Positions 1-9,228 of a stretch of 49,105 bases of DNA are shown here, piece by piece (the first letter of the stretch is position 1; every line of letters begins with the position of its first letter). The translations under genes and the position numbers were made by a program. The notes under the pieces are model-generated. The model made no database searches, was not told the origin of the DNA, and saw only the letters and a program-made list of their open reading frames with translations. Location of the stretch: assembly GCA_019358985.1 (NCBI GenBank), contig JAHHIJ010000043.1, positions 1 to 49,105 on the forward strand, given 5' to 3'. The DNA comes from Tolypothrix brevis GSE-NOS-MK-07-07A. Lineage in GTDB: Bacteria > Cyanobacteriota > Cyanobacteriia > Cyanobacteriales > Nostocaceae.

Positions 1-72
1 CTGCGGTTGTTTTGGGATGATAGCCGAATTGCTTATAAACTTGATCTGGGGTTAAGTATTTCATTTAAATAG
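1..72 (+). CDS. Possible 3' end of a gene cut by the window edge
   Basis: Frame 1 is open from the first base to a TAG at 70-72 and would give a 23-residue C-terminal tail ending LDLGLSISFK. An open stretch this short can arise by chance, so this is a weak call. The alternating hydrophobic end would fit a beta-barrel tail, but no family can be named. From 73 to about 469 I see no convincing gene. Confidence 0.2.
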   Translation: MRLFWDDSRIAYKLDLGLSISFK

Positions 73-469
73 ATTGAATACATTTGACCCCATTATACTC
101 CGTTATTTCGAGATTAGCTCAATCGGCTTCGGTTTGGGTGCTTCTTTGGCACTCACCCAAGAGAAGGAGAGGAGGAAAATAAGGAATAATGTAAAAGGGA
201 ACAGGAAAAAGGGGGAAAGCTTGCTGGTTTTGCGGGCAGTTTTGAGCATGGGGGAAAGCACAAGATGATACGCCGCTGTTGGTATAATATCATGTCGTGT
301 TAATTGTCTCTTGTTGTTCAGGTAACAATTGTATTAACCACAGAGGAAGTGTTTTATCTTTTACTATCTTCATTTCCCTTGAAGCAGATTTCGGATTGTA
401 TGCTGCCAAATTAGATGATGTCCCCATAGTTAAAGTGCGCTGACATTTTGCAGCAATCGCAACAACCGC

Positions 470-577
470 CTTAGAATGAATTCTAAGGCTAATAGCTAAA
501 CTCGTCTAAAGACGACTAGATAAAGGTTTTAGTCTACTTAAGTAGACTTAAGCTATTAGAGATAGAGTTTCAACTCT
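470..577. repeat. Compound palindromic element with four nested hairpins
   Basis: Five complementary pairs occur in 108 bases: CTTAGAAT/ATTCTAAG (470-487), AATAGCT (491-497) with AGCTATT (551-557), TCGTCT/AGACGA (502-515), the perfect palindrome AGTCTACTTAAGTAGACT (531-548), and AGAGTT/AACTCT (564-577). The AATAGCT arms enclose two of the hairpins, so a single strand could fold into a branched structure. It lies in a gene-free stretch and resembles the small dispersed hairpin repeats of filamentous cyanobacteria. Confidence 0.75.
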
Positions 578-657
578 GGGCGAGTCTGAACGCCAATTGA
601 GAATAATCGCATGTAGCGTTTATCAGTTGAATGCAATACATTAAAGAATTAAGCAAC

Positions 658-687
658 CGCAGATAAACGCAGATGGACGCAGATAAA
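658..687. repeat. Three tandem decamers (CGCAGATAAA type)
   Basis: Three adjacent 10-base units begin with CGCAGAT (658-667, 668-677, 678-687); the middle one differs in its last three bases. Short tandem repeats of this kind are common in spacers of filamentous cyanobacteria. No function is evident. Confidence 0.8.
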
Positions 688-739
688 GAGGAATCGACTC
701 GTTATTTTATTAAGTCACTTATCTGCTGAGAACAAACGC

Positions 740-967
740 TTACTCAATAATTTCGTCATATTGACTGGTGTTGTCTTCGGATAACTGTTTCATTTCTACC
801 AGCACATCTGTCAAAGTTTTTTCATCTAGCCATTGATGACGTTCTTTGGTATAATCTCCTTTACCTGGATTGAAGTATTGAATAAATCGAATAGTATCGG
901 CAATTCCCAGAGAATTGATTAAGGCATCGTAGCCCTGTTTGATAATTTCATTTTGGGTTTTCATCAT
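740..967 (-). CDS. Small protein paired with a PIN toxin, candidate antitoxin
   Basis: A 75-residue acidic protein beginning MMKTQNEIIKQGYDAL; a second ATG directly follows the first. Its start overlaps the end of the upstream PIN-domain gene by 20 bases, so the two are probably translated together. I recognise no DNA-binding fold. The antitoxin role is inferred only from size, overlap and partner. The order, toxin gene first and partner second, is the reverse of the usual VapBC layout. It could instead be an accessory protein of unknown role. Confidence 0.7.
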   Translation of the reverse strand: MMKTQNEIIKQGYDALINSLGIADTIRFIQYFNPGKGDYTKERHQWLDEKTLTDVLVEMKQLSEDNTSQYDEIIE

Positions 968-1433
968 TGCTTTCCTCAGCTTGTATTACGAATGCTAGCC
1001 ATTGAACGGGATTATTAATGAATACGTTAATTAATTGAGAGTTTTTTTGAGCTTTGTTGAAGAGTCTGTCATCTGTTGTGAGAAATACATCAGCCTGACT
1101 TCTTTCTGCGCTAGCGATGTGGGTGGCATCATAGCTTGAGAATCCTAATCTTTGAAGTTGATCTGCTCTGTCTTCAATGAAGGCGCTATTAATAACTTTT
1201 ATTTTAGCAATGTCGAGTAATTTATTGACATTTTGTAGTCTTTCTAAATCAGGTATTTGGTTTAATTCGGCAATTAAAACACTGCTGTTGATAAGTTTCC
1301 AAGTCCCAGATTGACATTTACTCAAAATTGTCATAACTGCCTGTGCTTCTAAATAAATACGGGATTGTGTCTGGTCATCAAACGGACGATTAAAACAACA
1401 AGCATCAAGATAAATTTTATATTGTTTGCTCAT
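948..1433 (-). CDS. PIN-domain ribonuclease, probable toxin
   Basis: A 161-residue protein with the acidic residues of a PIN nuclease: Asp10 in IYLDACCFNRPFD, Glu56 in LIAELNQIP, Asp102 in SYDATHIASAE, and Asp121/122 in FLTTDDRLF. PIN domains are Mg-dependent RNases and commonly act as VapC-type toxins that cleave tRNA or rRNA. The downstream gene overlaps by 20 bases and is the likely partner. No Shine-Dalgarno precedes the ATG. The fold is well supported; the toxin role is inferred from family and context. Confidence 0.85.
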   Translation of the reverse strand: MSKQYKIYLDACCFNRPFDDQTQSRIYLEAQAVMTILSKCQSGTWKLINSSVLIAELNQIPDLERLQNVNKLLDIAKIKVINSAFIEDRADQLQRLGFSSYDATHIASAERSQADVFLTTDDRLFNKAQKNSQLINVFINNPVQWLAFVIQAEESNDENPK

Positions 1434-1457
1434 GGTGTTTACTCATTGGTAATACCC

Positions 1458-1532
1458 TGCAATGCGATCGCGATCCAATTCGATGCGATCGCGATCGCAT
1501 TGCGATTGTCACCCGATACAATGCGATCGCCA
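1458..1532. repeat. Cluster of HIP1 octamers upstream of glyS
   Basis: Within about 75 bases, GCGATCGC recurs several times, partly overlapping as GCGATCGCGATCGC, with related GCGATT and GATCC variants between. HIP1 (GCGATCGC) is over-represented in cyanobacterial genomes, but a tight cluster like this is unusual. An ORF of 63 codons crosses it on the - strand and is almost certainly an artefact of the repeat. Confidence 0.85.
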
Positions 1533-1543
1533 CACTTTCTATC

Positions 1544-1570
1544 TAAAGATGCGATTAATCGCGTCTCTAC
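1544..1570. repeat. Hairpin repeat, CGATTAATCG-core type
   Basis: A degenerate copy of the GTAGAGACG...CGTCTCTAC family: the left end is altered (TAAAGATGCG), while the core CGATTAATCG and the right end CGTCTCTAC are intact. It lies 70 bases upstream of glyS. Confidence 0.75.
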
Positions 1571-1639
1571 AAGGATTTCGGGCTTAACGAAGGGTATTGT
1601 AATATAGTTAAGCCACGGTTTCCTTGACAATAGTGTTCT

Positions 1640-3790
1640 ATGCCTAATTTTTTATTAGAAGTCGGTACTGAAGAATTACCCGCAAGCTTTGTCAGTAGTG
1701 CTGTCTCGCAGTGGAAACAGCGCATTCCCCAAAGTCTGGAAGCACACAACTTAACTAGCGATGCGGTGGAAGTTTATGGCACTCCCCGACGTTTGGCTGT
1801 GTTAATTACAGGTTTACCAGCGCAGCAACCAGACAAAGAAGAAGAAATTAAAGGTCCCCCTGCACAAGCTGCATTTAAGGATGGTCAACCAACTCCGGCA
1901 GCGTCAGGGTTTGCGAAAAAGCAAGGTGTAGATGTTGCTGATTTTGAAATTCGTCCCACAGAGAAGGGGGAATTTATCTTTGTGAGGAAAAAAACTCTTG
2001 GTCGTCCAGTGGCAGAAATCTTGACGGAATTTGTCAAAGAGTGGATTTTCAACTTGGAAGGTAAGCGGTTGATGCGCTGGGGTGATGGGGATGTGAAGTT
2101 TTCGCGTCCGATTCGTTGGTTGGTGGTTTTGTTGGATGATGCGGTGCTGCCAATTGAGTGGGATAATGGATCTGAGGTGATTAAGAGCGATCGCTTAACT
2201 CACTCTCATCGTGTCTTACATCCACAACCAGTCACTATTCCCCAAGCTAGTGATTATCTTACCACGTTACGTTCGGCTTTTGTCGTTGTTGATGCGGACG
2301 AACGCGCCAATACAATTAAAGAGCAAGTTCTTTCATCTGTGCAGAATCTCGACGGACATGTAGAAATTTACCCCGATTTGTTAGAAGAAGTCACAAATCT
2401 AGTAGAATTCCCTTCAGCGGTTGTCGGTAAATTTGAAGCTGATTTTTTAGAACTTCCCACGGAAGTGATTACAACGGTGATGGTGAGTCATCAACGTTAT
2501 TTCCCTGTGTTCAAATCAGCTAACAGTAAAGAGTTACTTCCTTATTTCGTCACCATTTCCAACGGCGATCCCGCAAAAGCAGATATCATTGCTGTAGGGA
2601 ATGAAAGAGTTATTCGCGCTCGTTTAGCTGATGGGAAGTTTTTCTACGACAGTGATTTAAAGAAGCCTTTAGAAAGCTTTTTGCCGCAGTTGGAAAAAGT
2701 CACGTTTCAAGAAGATTTAGGTTCGGTACGTGCCAAGGTTGATAGAATCTGTCAAAATGCCGCAGCAATTACAGCACAACTGCAATTAACTCAAGAAGAA
2801 AATAACAACATTCAAAGAGCAGCTTTGCTTTGTAAAGCCGATTTAGTCAGCCAAATGGTGTATGAGTTCCCAGAATTGCAAGGCATTATGGGAGAAAAAT
2901 ATGCTACTAAAAGCGGAGAAACTCCAGAAGTTGCAACCGCAATTGTGGAACATTATTTACCAAAAGGTGCTGGTGATAACTTACCTGAAACTATCACAGG
3001 TCAAATTGTCGGTTTAGCAGACAGACTCGATACTTTGGTAAGTATATTCGGTTTGGGAATGATACCCACAAGTTCATCTGATCCGTTTGCTTTGCGAAGA
3101 GCGGCAAATGCGATAGTTAATATTACGTGGTTTGGAAATTTAGCAATTAACTTGCAAGAATTGATCGAGGAAATAGCAAGTAACTTTGCGACAACTTATA
3201 ATAAAGATAGCGGGAAGTTAAGTACAGCACTAAAAGACTTTTTTCTGCAACGCATTAGAACATTGTTGCAAGAAGAAAAATCCATTGATTACGACTTGGT
3301 GAATGCAGTGTTGGGAGAAAATGATGCAGAATATGCCGAACGCGCTTTAAAGGATTTATTGGATGTACGCGATCGCGCTTTATTCTTGCAAGAAATTCGC
3401 AAGGATGGTACATTAGATAAAATCTACGAAACCGTCAACCGTTCAACTCGGTTAGCAGCACAAGGCGATTTAGACTTTATCGAGTTGAATCCTACAGCTA
3501 CAATCAATCCAGAACTATTCCAAAAATCCTCAGAACAAGCGTTGTATGATGGTTTAATTGAATTAGTGCCAGAAACAGAATCTGCAAAGCGATCGCGAAA
3601 CTATAGACAGTTAGTAACAGCACTTTTAAAAGTTTCTCCTGCCGTGACCAACTTTTTTGATGGTGCAGAAAGTGTCTTAGTAATGGATTCAAATCCAGAA
3701 ATCAAGCGCAACCGATTACATTTGCTCGGATTACTTCGCAATCATGCCCGTGTTTTAGCTGATTTTGGTGCCGTGGTCAAAAATTTGTAG
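1640..3790 (+). CDS. glyS: Glycyl-tRNA synthetase beta subunit
   Basis: The 716-residue product begins [18 protein letters not shown], the hallmark start of bacterial GlyS, and has the family's usual length. GlyS joins the catalytic alpha subunit GlyQ in an alpha2beta2 enzyme that charges tRNA-Gly; the beta chain supplies tRNA recognition and contains an HD-like region and a C-terminal anticodon-binding helical domain. Conserved family stretches include [10 protein letters not shown] and [29 protein letters not shown]. glyQ is not in this window, so the subunits are encoded apart, as is usual in cyanobacteria. No clear Shine-Dalgarno precedes the ATG. murD follows after 82 bases on the same strand. 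Confidence 0.97.
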   Translation: MPNFLLEVGTEELPASFVSSAVSQWKQRIPQSLEAHNLTSDAVEVYGTPRRLAVLITGLPAQQPDKEEEIKGPPAQAAFKDGQPTPAASGFAKKQGVDVADFEIRPTEKGEFIFVRKKTLGRPVAEILTEFVKEWIFNLEGKRLMRWGDGDVKFSRPIRWLVVLLDDAVLPIEWDNGSEVIKSDRLTHSHRVLHPQPVTIPQASDYLTTLRSAFVVVDADERANTIKEQVLSSVQNLDGHVEIYPDLLEEVTNLVEFPSAVVGKFEADFLELPTEVITTVMVSHQRYFPVFKSANSKELLPYFVTISNGDPAKADIIAVGNERVIRARLADGKFFYDSDLKKPLESFLPQLEKVTFQEDLGSVRAKVDRICQNAAAITAQLQLTQEENNNIQRAALLCKADLVSQMVYEFPELQGIMGEKYATKSGETPEVATAIVEHYLPKGAGDNLPETITGQIVGLADRLDTLVSIFGLGMIPTSSSDPFALRRAANAIVNITWFGNLAINLQELIEEIASNFATTYNKDSGKLSTALKDFFLQRIRTLLQEEKSIDYDLVNAVLGENDAEYAERALKDLLDVRDRALFLQEIRKDGTLDKIYETVNRSTRLAAQGDLDFIELNPTATINPELFQKSSEQALYDGLIELVPETESAKRSRNYRQLVTALLKVSPAVTNFFDGAESVLVMDSNPEIKRNRLHLLGLLRNHARVLADFGAVVKNL

Positions 3791-3872
3791 CGCAAGTCAT
3801 AAAAAAGTTGTGTAAATCGTACCAAGAAACGCTACCATAGTGACACTTAACCAGGGATAACTGCTACAGTCT

Positions 3873-5288
3873 ATGTCCAAAGCTCATGTAATTGGATTCG
3901 GAAAATCCGGTGTTGCTGCGGCAAGATTGTTGAAAAAGGAAGGTTGGGAGGTGGTGATTAGTGATTCTGCTAATGGGGATATCCTTGCTTCACGCAGCAC
4001 CTCCGAAAACTTCCTTGACCAGCAACAAGAACTTGCCGCCCTAGCAATAACTGTTAAACTGGGATATTATCTAGATTTTAATGATGCCGATTTACCTCAA
4101 TTAATTGTCGTTAGTCCTGGTGTCCCTTGGGATATTCCCTATTTAGTTAAAGCGCGAGAATTGGGGATTGAAACTATCGGCGAAATGGAACTCGCTTGGC
4201 GTTATTTACAATCTATACCTTGGGTAGGAATTACTGGTACTAATGGTAAAACTACCACGACAGCCTTAACAGCAGCAATTTTTCAAGCCGCCGGATTTAA
4301 CGCCCCCGCTTGCGGTAACATCGGCTTGGCAGTTTGCGAAGTTGCTTTATTACCAAACCATCCTGATTGGATAATTGCTGAATTTAGCAGTTATCAAATA
4401 GAATCTTCTAATACTGTTGCTCCCCACATCGGTGTTTGGACGACTTTTACACCAGACCATCTAGCTCGTCATAAAATTTTAGAGAAATATTACGATATCA
4501 AAGCGCAATTGTTGCATCAATCTCAGTTACAAGTGTTTAATGGGGATGACGCATATTTAAGCAAGATTGGTTTAAGTCAGTGGAGTAACGCTTATTGGAC
4601 AAGTGTTAAAGGTAAAGAGCATTTGATTGGTGAAAAAGGCTTTTATATAGAAGATGGTTGGGTTGTAGAGACGCGATTAATCGCGTCTCCAAATGTCGCG
4701 TCTCTAGAAGAAGATGAACGCATAGTTGAAGTGTCAGCTTTGCGGATGGTGGGTGAACACAACCAGCAAAATCTGTTAATGTCAGTAGCAGCAGCGCGGT
4801 TAGCGGGAATTGAAAAAGATGCTATATCTGCTGCAATTCGTGAATTCCCTGGCGTTCCCCATCGTCTTGAGCATATCTGCACTTGGAAAAATATCGATTT
4901 TATCAATGACAGCAAAGCGACTAACTACGACGCAGCAGAAGTTGGTTTAGCATCAGTGCAAGCTCCGGTGATTTTGATTGCCGGTGGGGAAGCGAAAGCT
5001 GGGGATGATACAGCGTGGCTAGCAAAAATTAAGGCGAAAGCCGCTGTGGTATTACTTATAGGTAGTGCGGCTGAAAGTTTTGCTAAACGTTTAGAAGATG
5101 TGGGGTATAATAGTTACGAAGTTGTGGAAACAATGGAAAATGCGGTTAAGCGATCGCTATCCTTAGCAATCACACATCAAGCGTCTGTTGTGCTACTATC
5201 TCCGGCTTGTGCAAGTTTTGACCAGTATCCTAATTTTGAAGCGCGTGGTGATGATTTTCGCATGTTGTGTTTGAATCATTGCATATAA
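3873..5288 (+). CDS. murD: UDP-N-acetylmuramoylalanine--D-glutamate ligase, with a repeat-derived insertion
   Basis: MurD adds D-glutamate to UDP-MurNAc-L-Ala in the cytoplasmic part of peptidoglycan synthesis. The 471-residue product has the N-terminal Rossmann motif [15 protein letters not shown], the Mur-ligase ATP loop [12 protein letters not shown] (about residues 118-129), the central [15 protein letters not shown] region and the C-terminal [12 protein letters not shown] motif. Residues about 265-280 (VETRLIAS and following) are encoded by a hairpin repeat inserted in frame (4665-4711), in a loop of the central domain just before the GEHN motif. The frame is kept and all recognisable motifs survive, so the enzyme is probably functional. 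Upstream there is only a distant AGGGATAA. Confidence 0.96.
   Translation: MSKAHVIGFGKSGVAAARLLKKEGWEVVISDSANGDILASRSTSENFLDQQQELAALAITVKLGYYLDFNDADLPQLIVVSPGVPWDIPYLVKARELGIETIGEMELAWRYLQSIPWVGITGTNGKTTTTALTAAIFQAAGFNAPACGNIGLAVCEVALLPNHPDWIIAEFSSYQIESSNTVAPHIGVWTTFTPDHLARHKILEKYYDIKAQLLHQSQLQVFNGDDAYLSKIGLSQWSNAYWTSVKGKEHLIGEKGFYIEDGWVVETRLIASPNVASLEEDERIVEVSALRMVGEHNQQNLLMSVAAARLAGIEKDAISAAIREFPGVPHRLEHICTWKNIDFINDSKATNYDAAEVGLASVQAPVILIAGGEAKAGDDTAWLAKIKAKAAVVLLIGSAAESFAKRLEDVGYNSYEVVETMENAVKRSLSLAITHQASVVLLSPACASFDQYPNFEARGDDFRMLCLNHCI
4665..4692. repeat. Hairpin repeat inside murD
   Basis: GTAGAGACG, core CGATTAATCG, then CGTCTCC: a copy of the dispersed hairpin family with one changed end base. 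A partial right arm (GTCGCGTCTCTAG) follows up to about 4707. It encodes VETRLIAS in the murD reading frame. Confidence 0.9.
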
Positions 5289-5308
5289 ATGCATTACCCG
5301 AAACCGAT

Positions 5309-5337
5309 ATAAAGACGTAGCATTGCTACGTCTCTAC
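5309..5337. repeat. Hairpin repeat, TAGCA/TGCTA-core type
   Basis: A 29-base copy (left end ATAAAGACG) with core TAGCATTGCTA and right end CGTCTCTAC, in the murD/protease spacer 21 bases after the murD stop. It could act as a transcript-end hairpin, but there is no T tract. Confidence 0.85.
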
Positions 5338-5409
5338 ATTGTCTATTTTTGTAACGTAAACGATCGCTAGCGACTTGTAAGATTTAGAGTAAGTCTTGAG
5401 ATAAGTTTT

Positions 5410-7137
5410 ATGGTTAGCGATCGCTTAAACAACACAAGTAACTTGACTCCTAAATTTGAAGGCTTTTTTATTGAGATGGTAATGCCAGGACAAAAGAAAA
5501 GAGTCCAAGAAGTTGTGACTCAAGCTTTTGGTTTAGATGGTCAGGTGAAATCAGTTGGTGATAATCAGACTGAGTTTCAAGTCAGCCTGAAGAAGAAAGT
5601 TTTATCGGTGAAGGATGCTTGGGATAAATCATATCATCTGCGATCGCAACCAGGAGTTGTGGATGCACAGCCATTGTTTGCGGTTCCCCTAGCTGATAAT
5701 TCCCAATCAAAACCGATAGGTGACACTCAGGGTCAAATAGAAGAACAAAGTAATGATGTAGAATGGAGTCTCAAGCAGATTCGAGTTTTTGAAGCATGGT
5801 CGCGCTTTTTCCCTGACCCCCAGCGACCACCAGGACATGATATTATTATCGGGCTGCCGGATACAGGTTATTCAGAACATCCAGAAATTATTCGTAATCT
5901 GCTTTTGGCAAAAGGGTACGATTTTCTCAAAAAAGACAAAGACCCAAAAGATGAATTACAAAGGTCTCCAGGTGAAGTTATAAATAATCCCGGTCACGGT
6001 ACATCAACAGCAAGTATACTTATCAGTCCCAGAGGAGCGCAAGGTGATTATCTGAGTGGGAAAGCTGTTACGGGAGTTGCACCTGGTGCTAAAGTAGTAC
6101 CTCTGCGAGTTTCCTATTCAGTGGTATTATTAAGTGTGCAAAATCTTGCTGAAGCGATGGAATATGCGGCAGATAATAATATTCATGTTTTGTCAATCAG
6201 CTTGGGGACTGGTTTCTTTAACCAACGTCTGCGGAGTGCGATAATTTATGCTCAAAAACGAGGCGTAATTATAGTAGCAGCATCTGGGACTTATGTCCCC
6301 TACGTAGTTTGGCCCGCTGCCTATGATGAGGTAATTGCTGTAACTGGTAGCAATGTACTGCGTGAGATTTGGTCAGGTTCATCCCAAGGACGCCAAGTTG
6401 ATGTTACCGCACCTGCTGAGAAAGTTTGGTATGCGAAAGTTGATAAAATAGATAATGAATTTAGATATAATATACTTCAAGGCTCCGGGACTTCATTTTC
6501 TGCGCCAATAGTTGCGGGTGTAGCGGCTTTATGGCTATCGTATCATGGACGAGAGCAGTTAATTAAGCGCTACGGTGCCGAAAAGATTCCTTTTATCTTT
6601 AATCAGATTCTGCGGGATAGTTGCGAAAAATTCCCGACATGGAAGCCGGATAAATATGGTGCAGGAATTGTCAATGCAGAGAAAGTTCTTGCCGCACCAT
6701 TACCTGATAATATTAGTATTACTAATTTTGCACCAGCGATCGCACTACAACAACATCCAGCTATAGACAACGGCAGGCTAGAAACTTTCACCCATCTGTT
6801 TGAAAAGCAACTAACCGACAATCAACCAAAAGATAATTTTATCGCGGTAGCTGGCGATCGCAATACACTTCATGCAAGTCTGGCGGAACTATTGCAAACA
6901 ACAGAAACTCAGTTACCACAACGATTGAAAGAAGTAGGGCAAGAGCTAGCCTTTCATTTTACCACAAATCCAATACTTTATCAGCAATTAGCAAAGGCTT
7001 TATCTATTGAAAAATCCGATGCCAATCAGTTGAAAACAAAATCTTTAACTGAGCCATCAAAATCAAACAATTTGGATTCAGTACGCGAGATATTGTTGCA
7101 GAATGTATCTGAAGTTTTGAAGACAAAGTTGAGATAA
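5410..7137 (+). CDS. Subtilisin-like (S8 family) serine protease
   Basis: A 575-residue protein with the S8 catalytic triad: Asp151 in IIIGLPDTGYSEHPE, His196 in NNPGHGTSTAS and Ser362 in GSGTSFSAPIVAGVAAL. About 120 residues precede the domain and resemble a propeptide; no clear signal peptide is visible, so its location is unclear. About 150 residues of low-similarity tail follow. Where subtilisins have the oxyanion-hole Asn in an AAGN-type motif, this protein reads AASGTYV, so the expected Asn appears to be replaced. It may use another residue, have weak activity or act as a binding protein. The gene stands alone between murD and an exported protein. Confidence 0.92.
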   Translation: MVSDRLNNTSNLTPKFEGFFIEMVMPGQKKRVQEVVTQAFGLDGQVKSVGDNQTEFQVSLKKKVLSVKDAWDKSYHLRSQPGVVDAQPLFAVPLADNSQSKPIGDTQGQIEEQSNDVEWSLKQIRVFEAWSRFFPDPQRPPGHDIIIGLPDTGYSEHPEIIRNLLLAKGYDFLKKDKDPKDELQRSPGEVINNPGHGTSTASILISPRGAQGDYLSGKAVTGVAPGAKVVPLRVSYSVVLLSVQNLAEAMEYAADNNIHVLSISLGTGFFNQRLRSAIIYAQKRGVIIVAASGTYVPYVVWPAAYDEVIAVTGSNVLREIWSGSSQGRQVDVTAPAEKVWYAKVDKIDNEFRYNILQGSGTSFSAPIVAGVAALWLSYHGREQLIKRYGAEKIPFIFNQILRDSCEKFPTWKPDKYGAGIVNAEKVLAAPLPDNISITNFAPAIALQQHPAIDNGRLETFTHLFEKQLTDNQPKDNFIAVAGDRNTLHASLAELLQTTETQLPQRLKEVGQELAFHFTTNPILYQQLAKALSIEKSDANQLKTKSLTEPSKSNNLDSVREILLQNVSEVLKTKLR

Positions 7138-7350
7138 AATAATGGTCTATAATCTCACTTTCCAACTGTGTAACCCAAGCTAATAATGAGCGTTAAACCT
7201 TTCATGGCAAGGCTTTCAATGGCTTGATCCCCTTTCCTGATTCGTGTAAATACATATAAGTGACTAAATAGGCAATCAGGATGAATGCTCATGACATTCT
7301 GTGTATCTACCAAATATATTGATCTTTGGAAACACAAGATAGACTATTTC

Positions 7351-8439
7351 ATGAGCTTTTTTCCCTATTTGATCAGGCGCTTGCGGGTATCTAGTTTACT
7401 GATATTCATAGCTAGTGTAATTGTCGCTCTTGCTCTCGGTTGTCTGCCAACTCCTAGCCAGATTCCTGCACGAGACAAGTTTCTCCAACCCTTTTCATCC
7501 ACATCCCCTTGGAATATGCCCATAGGCTCAAATGCCCAATACATAACTGCTGGTATCAATAAGGCAGGTTATGCTGCGGCAGATGAAGAGTACTTCTACA
7601 AAATCAAAGCAGACGACCCCTCCCGTCCAGTTTATAGCCCTGGGGCTTGGGGTGTAGGGCGATGTACAGGCACTAAATCTATGGAAATCTCACTACCCAT
7701 TCCAGACGATTTAATTGTTCCAGATGCCACGAATCAGCCTTACAGCACTCCCAATAATGCGAGTGCTTTTTTAATGCCAAATGGTAAAACTTTAGTGCAG
7801 CTTGAACCGTTGGCTCGTTGTCAACCCGGAGGTTCAATTTATGGTTGGCGTTTTCCGGACGTTGACATTTACGGAGAAGGAATAGGTGGAGCGCATTTTG
7901 GTTCTGGTCTTTCTTCGATAGGTGGCTCTATTCGCAAAGGTGAACTCACCAACAATCAGCCAATTCCTCATGCATTGAAAGTTCTTCTTTGGGGGGAAAA
8001 ATATCTTTATTACTCTCAGTCTAATCCTGGGTATCGCTGGCCCGCAGATCGTGCAGATACCAATGCCGCCAACCAGTATCATGGTAAAAACCCCGCGCTT
8101 GTGCAAGGAGCGCTTTTAGCAATTCTTCCCAGCCAAACCGAACAAAGTCTTAACTTGCAAACACCTGCTGCTAAAAAAATATTTCATGCCTTGCAAGATT
8201 ACGGTGCTTATGTTGTTGATGATGCCGGTTGGGACGCTCATTACCTCGCAGTGGAAAAAGGAGTTGTAGATGAGTTTCGCAACACCTTCGGCTATGATTT
8301 CGAGGGTAGAAGCGGACAGTTCCACGACGACTTTATGAAGCTATTTCAAGCGTTGCAAATTGTCGATAACAATAAAGCAAGCAGTCTTGGTGGTGGTGGA
8401 ACTCCGCGTGCTGCTCTTGCTCCACCGATTGGAAACTGA
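7351..8439 (+). CDS. Exported protein of unknown function, possible lipoprotein
   Basis: From the ATG at 7351 the 362-residue product starts MSFFPYLIRRLRVSSLL, a basic n-region, then a hydrophobic stretch ending ALALGCLPTP. This is a Sec signal peptide with an imperfect lipobox (ALGC), so lipid attachment is possible. The open frame extends upstream to an ATG at 7285, which would bury the signal peptide behind 22 extra residues; an AGGAT sequence precedes that ATG, so it cannot be excluded. Mature-region features include SPWNMPIGS, GAHFGSGLSSIGGSIRKGEL and YRWPADRAD. I recognise the pattern as widespread in environmental bacteria but cannot assign an activity. Confidence 0.8.
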   Translation: MSFFPYLIRRLRVSSLLIFIASVIVALALGCLPTPSQIPARDKFLQPFSSTSPWNMPIGSNAQYITAGINKAGYAAADEEYFYKIKADDPSRPVYSPGAWGVGRCTGTKSMEISLPIPDDLIVPDATNQPYSTPNNASAFLMPNGKTLVQLEPLARCQPGGSIYGWRFPDVDIYGEGIGGAHFGSGLSSIGGSIRKGELTNNQPIPHALKVLLWGEKYLYYSQSNPGYRWPADRADTNAANQYHGKNPALVQGALLAILPSQTEQSLNLQTPAAKKIFHALQDYGAYVVDDAGWDAHYLAVEKGVVDEFRNTFGYDFEGRSGQFHDDFMKLFQALQIVDNNKASSLGGGGTPRAALAPPIGN

Positions 8440-8481
8440 AGAATTAGTGTAAACCTCTCTTGATGCTTTGAGGTAACTTTC

Positions 8482-8510
8482 GTAGAGACGTAGCAATGCT
8501 ACGTCTCTCT
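8482..8510. repeat. Hairpin repeat, TAGCA/TGCTA-core type
   Basis: A near-perfect 29-base palindrome: GTAGAGACG, core TAGCAATGCTA, CGTCTCTCT. It is the first of three copies in a 780-base gene-free spacer (8440-9228). Confidence 0.9.
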
Positions 8511-8587
8511 TAACATCTGTGCAGACGTTAGATCAATATCATGACAGGTTTATAACTCAATACCGTTCAGTTAAGCCCCAAATCCTC

Positions 8588-8616
8588 ATAGAGACTACCA
8601 AGTGCTACGTCTCTAC
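8588..8616. repeat. Degenerate hairpin repeat
   Basis: The right half (TGCTACGTCTCTAC) is intact while the left half (ATAGAGACTACCAAG) has several changes, so the palindrome is decaying. Confidence 0.65.
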
Positions 8617-8678
8617 ATGCATACCATTTTTTACCACCAATTCCTTAACACCAACTGTATTGGTTTATAACTTACAAT

Positions 8679-8707
8679 TTGAAGACGTTCCACTGGAACG
8701 TCTCTAC
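8679..8707. repeat. Hairpin repeat, TTCC/GGAA-core type
   Basis: The core GACGTTCCACTGGAACGTC is self-complementary and the right end is CGTCTCTAC; the left end is altered (TTTGAAGACG). It is a different core subtype from its neighbour at 8482. Confidence 0.8.
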
Positions 8708-9042
8708 GACGGTAGATAGGTTTTTAATAATGTTAATTAACCCTCTTTTATCACTCTCACCAAAGAATATTCTATAACCCTTGAATTTAAATAATTTACC
8801 TAAAAATAAATGTTTCGGGCTTCATCCACCGGATTTAACACTCAAATCCATAATGCTGTATAGTTTTCAGATTTACCCGAAAATTTTTCTCTTACCGGAG
8901 TAATAAAAGAGGGTGTTTCGTTGTCAAGAGATGATGAAACAGCGCGACTGAGTTTGACTTTTTATTTGATCGTATTGCTTCTTAACAAAAATATATATAA
9001 AAAAGTTCTATTTTATTATAAATTTTATGATGCTAGTATAAG

Positions 9043-9159
9043 TGATCTCACGGGAGCATCCACTTTTGGAAGAAATATAATTATTCAGTGCTGTAAACCC
9101 TAGTATATGGCGTGTTGAAAAAAGTCTATCTGCCAAAACCGGATGCTCCCTGATCTCAC
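9043..9159. mobile_element. 99-bp MITE with terminal inverted repeats and 9-bp target duplication
   Basis: The element spans 9052-9150. It begins GGGAGCATCCACTTTTGGAAGA and its other end, read inward, matches this at 19 of 22 positions, including all ten outermost bases. The 9-base sequence TGATCTCAC lies directly on both sides (9043-9051 and 9151-9159) as a target-site duplication. It encodes no protein and so depends on a transposase elsewhere. A 9-bp duplication is compatible with IS4-like transposases among others; the parent family is not determined. A 60-codon ORF that crosses the left end is spurious. Confidence 0.9.
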
Positions 9160-9228
9160 TTGACTAGGCTGTGCCTTTATAGGTTCAAATTTGTTCTCAA
9201 ATACTGCTCATAAAGAAGGAGATTGATC

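Noticed and set aside
470-577. CRISPR array
   Set aside because: The palindromes are different from each other and not regularly spaced; no repeat-spacer periodicity here or elsewhere.
1439-1630. 63-codon - strand ORF upstream of glyS
   Set aside because: It is made largely of HIP1 and hairpin repeat sequence and gives repetitive AIAIAS-type residues; no gene-like signal.
8519-8719. 66-codon + strand ORF
   Set aside because: It spans two dispersed hairpin repeats and has no Shine-Dalgarno or recognisable domain.
8921-9103. 60-codon + strand ORF
   Set aside because: AT-rich, and its end runs into the left end of the 99-bp MITE; probably chance.
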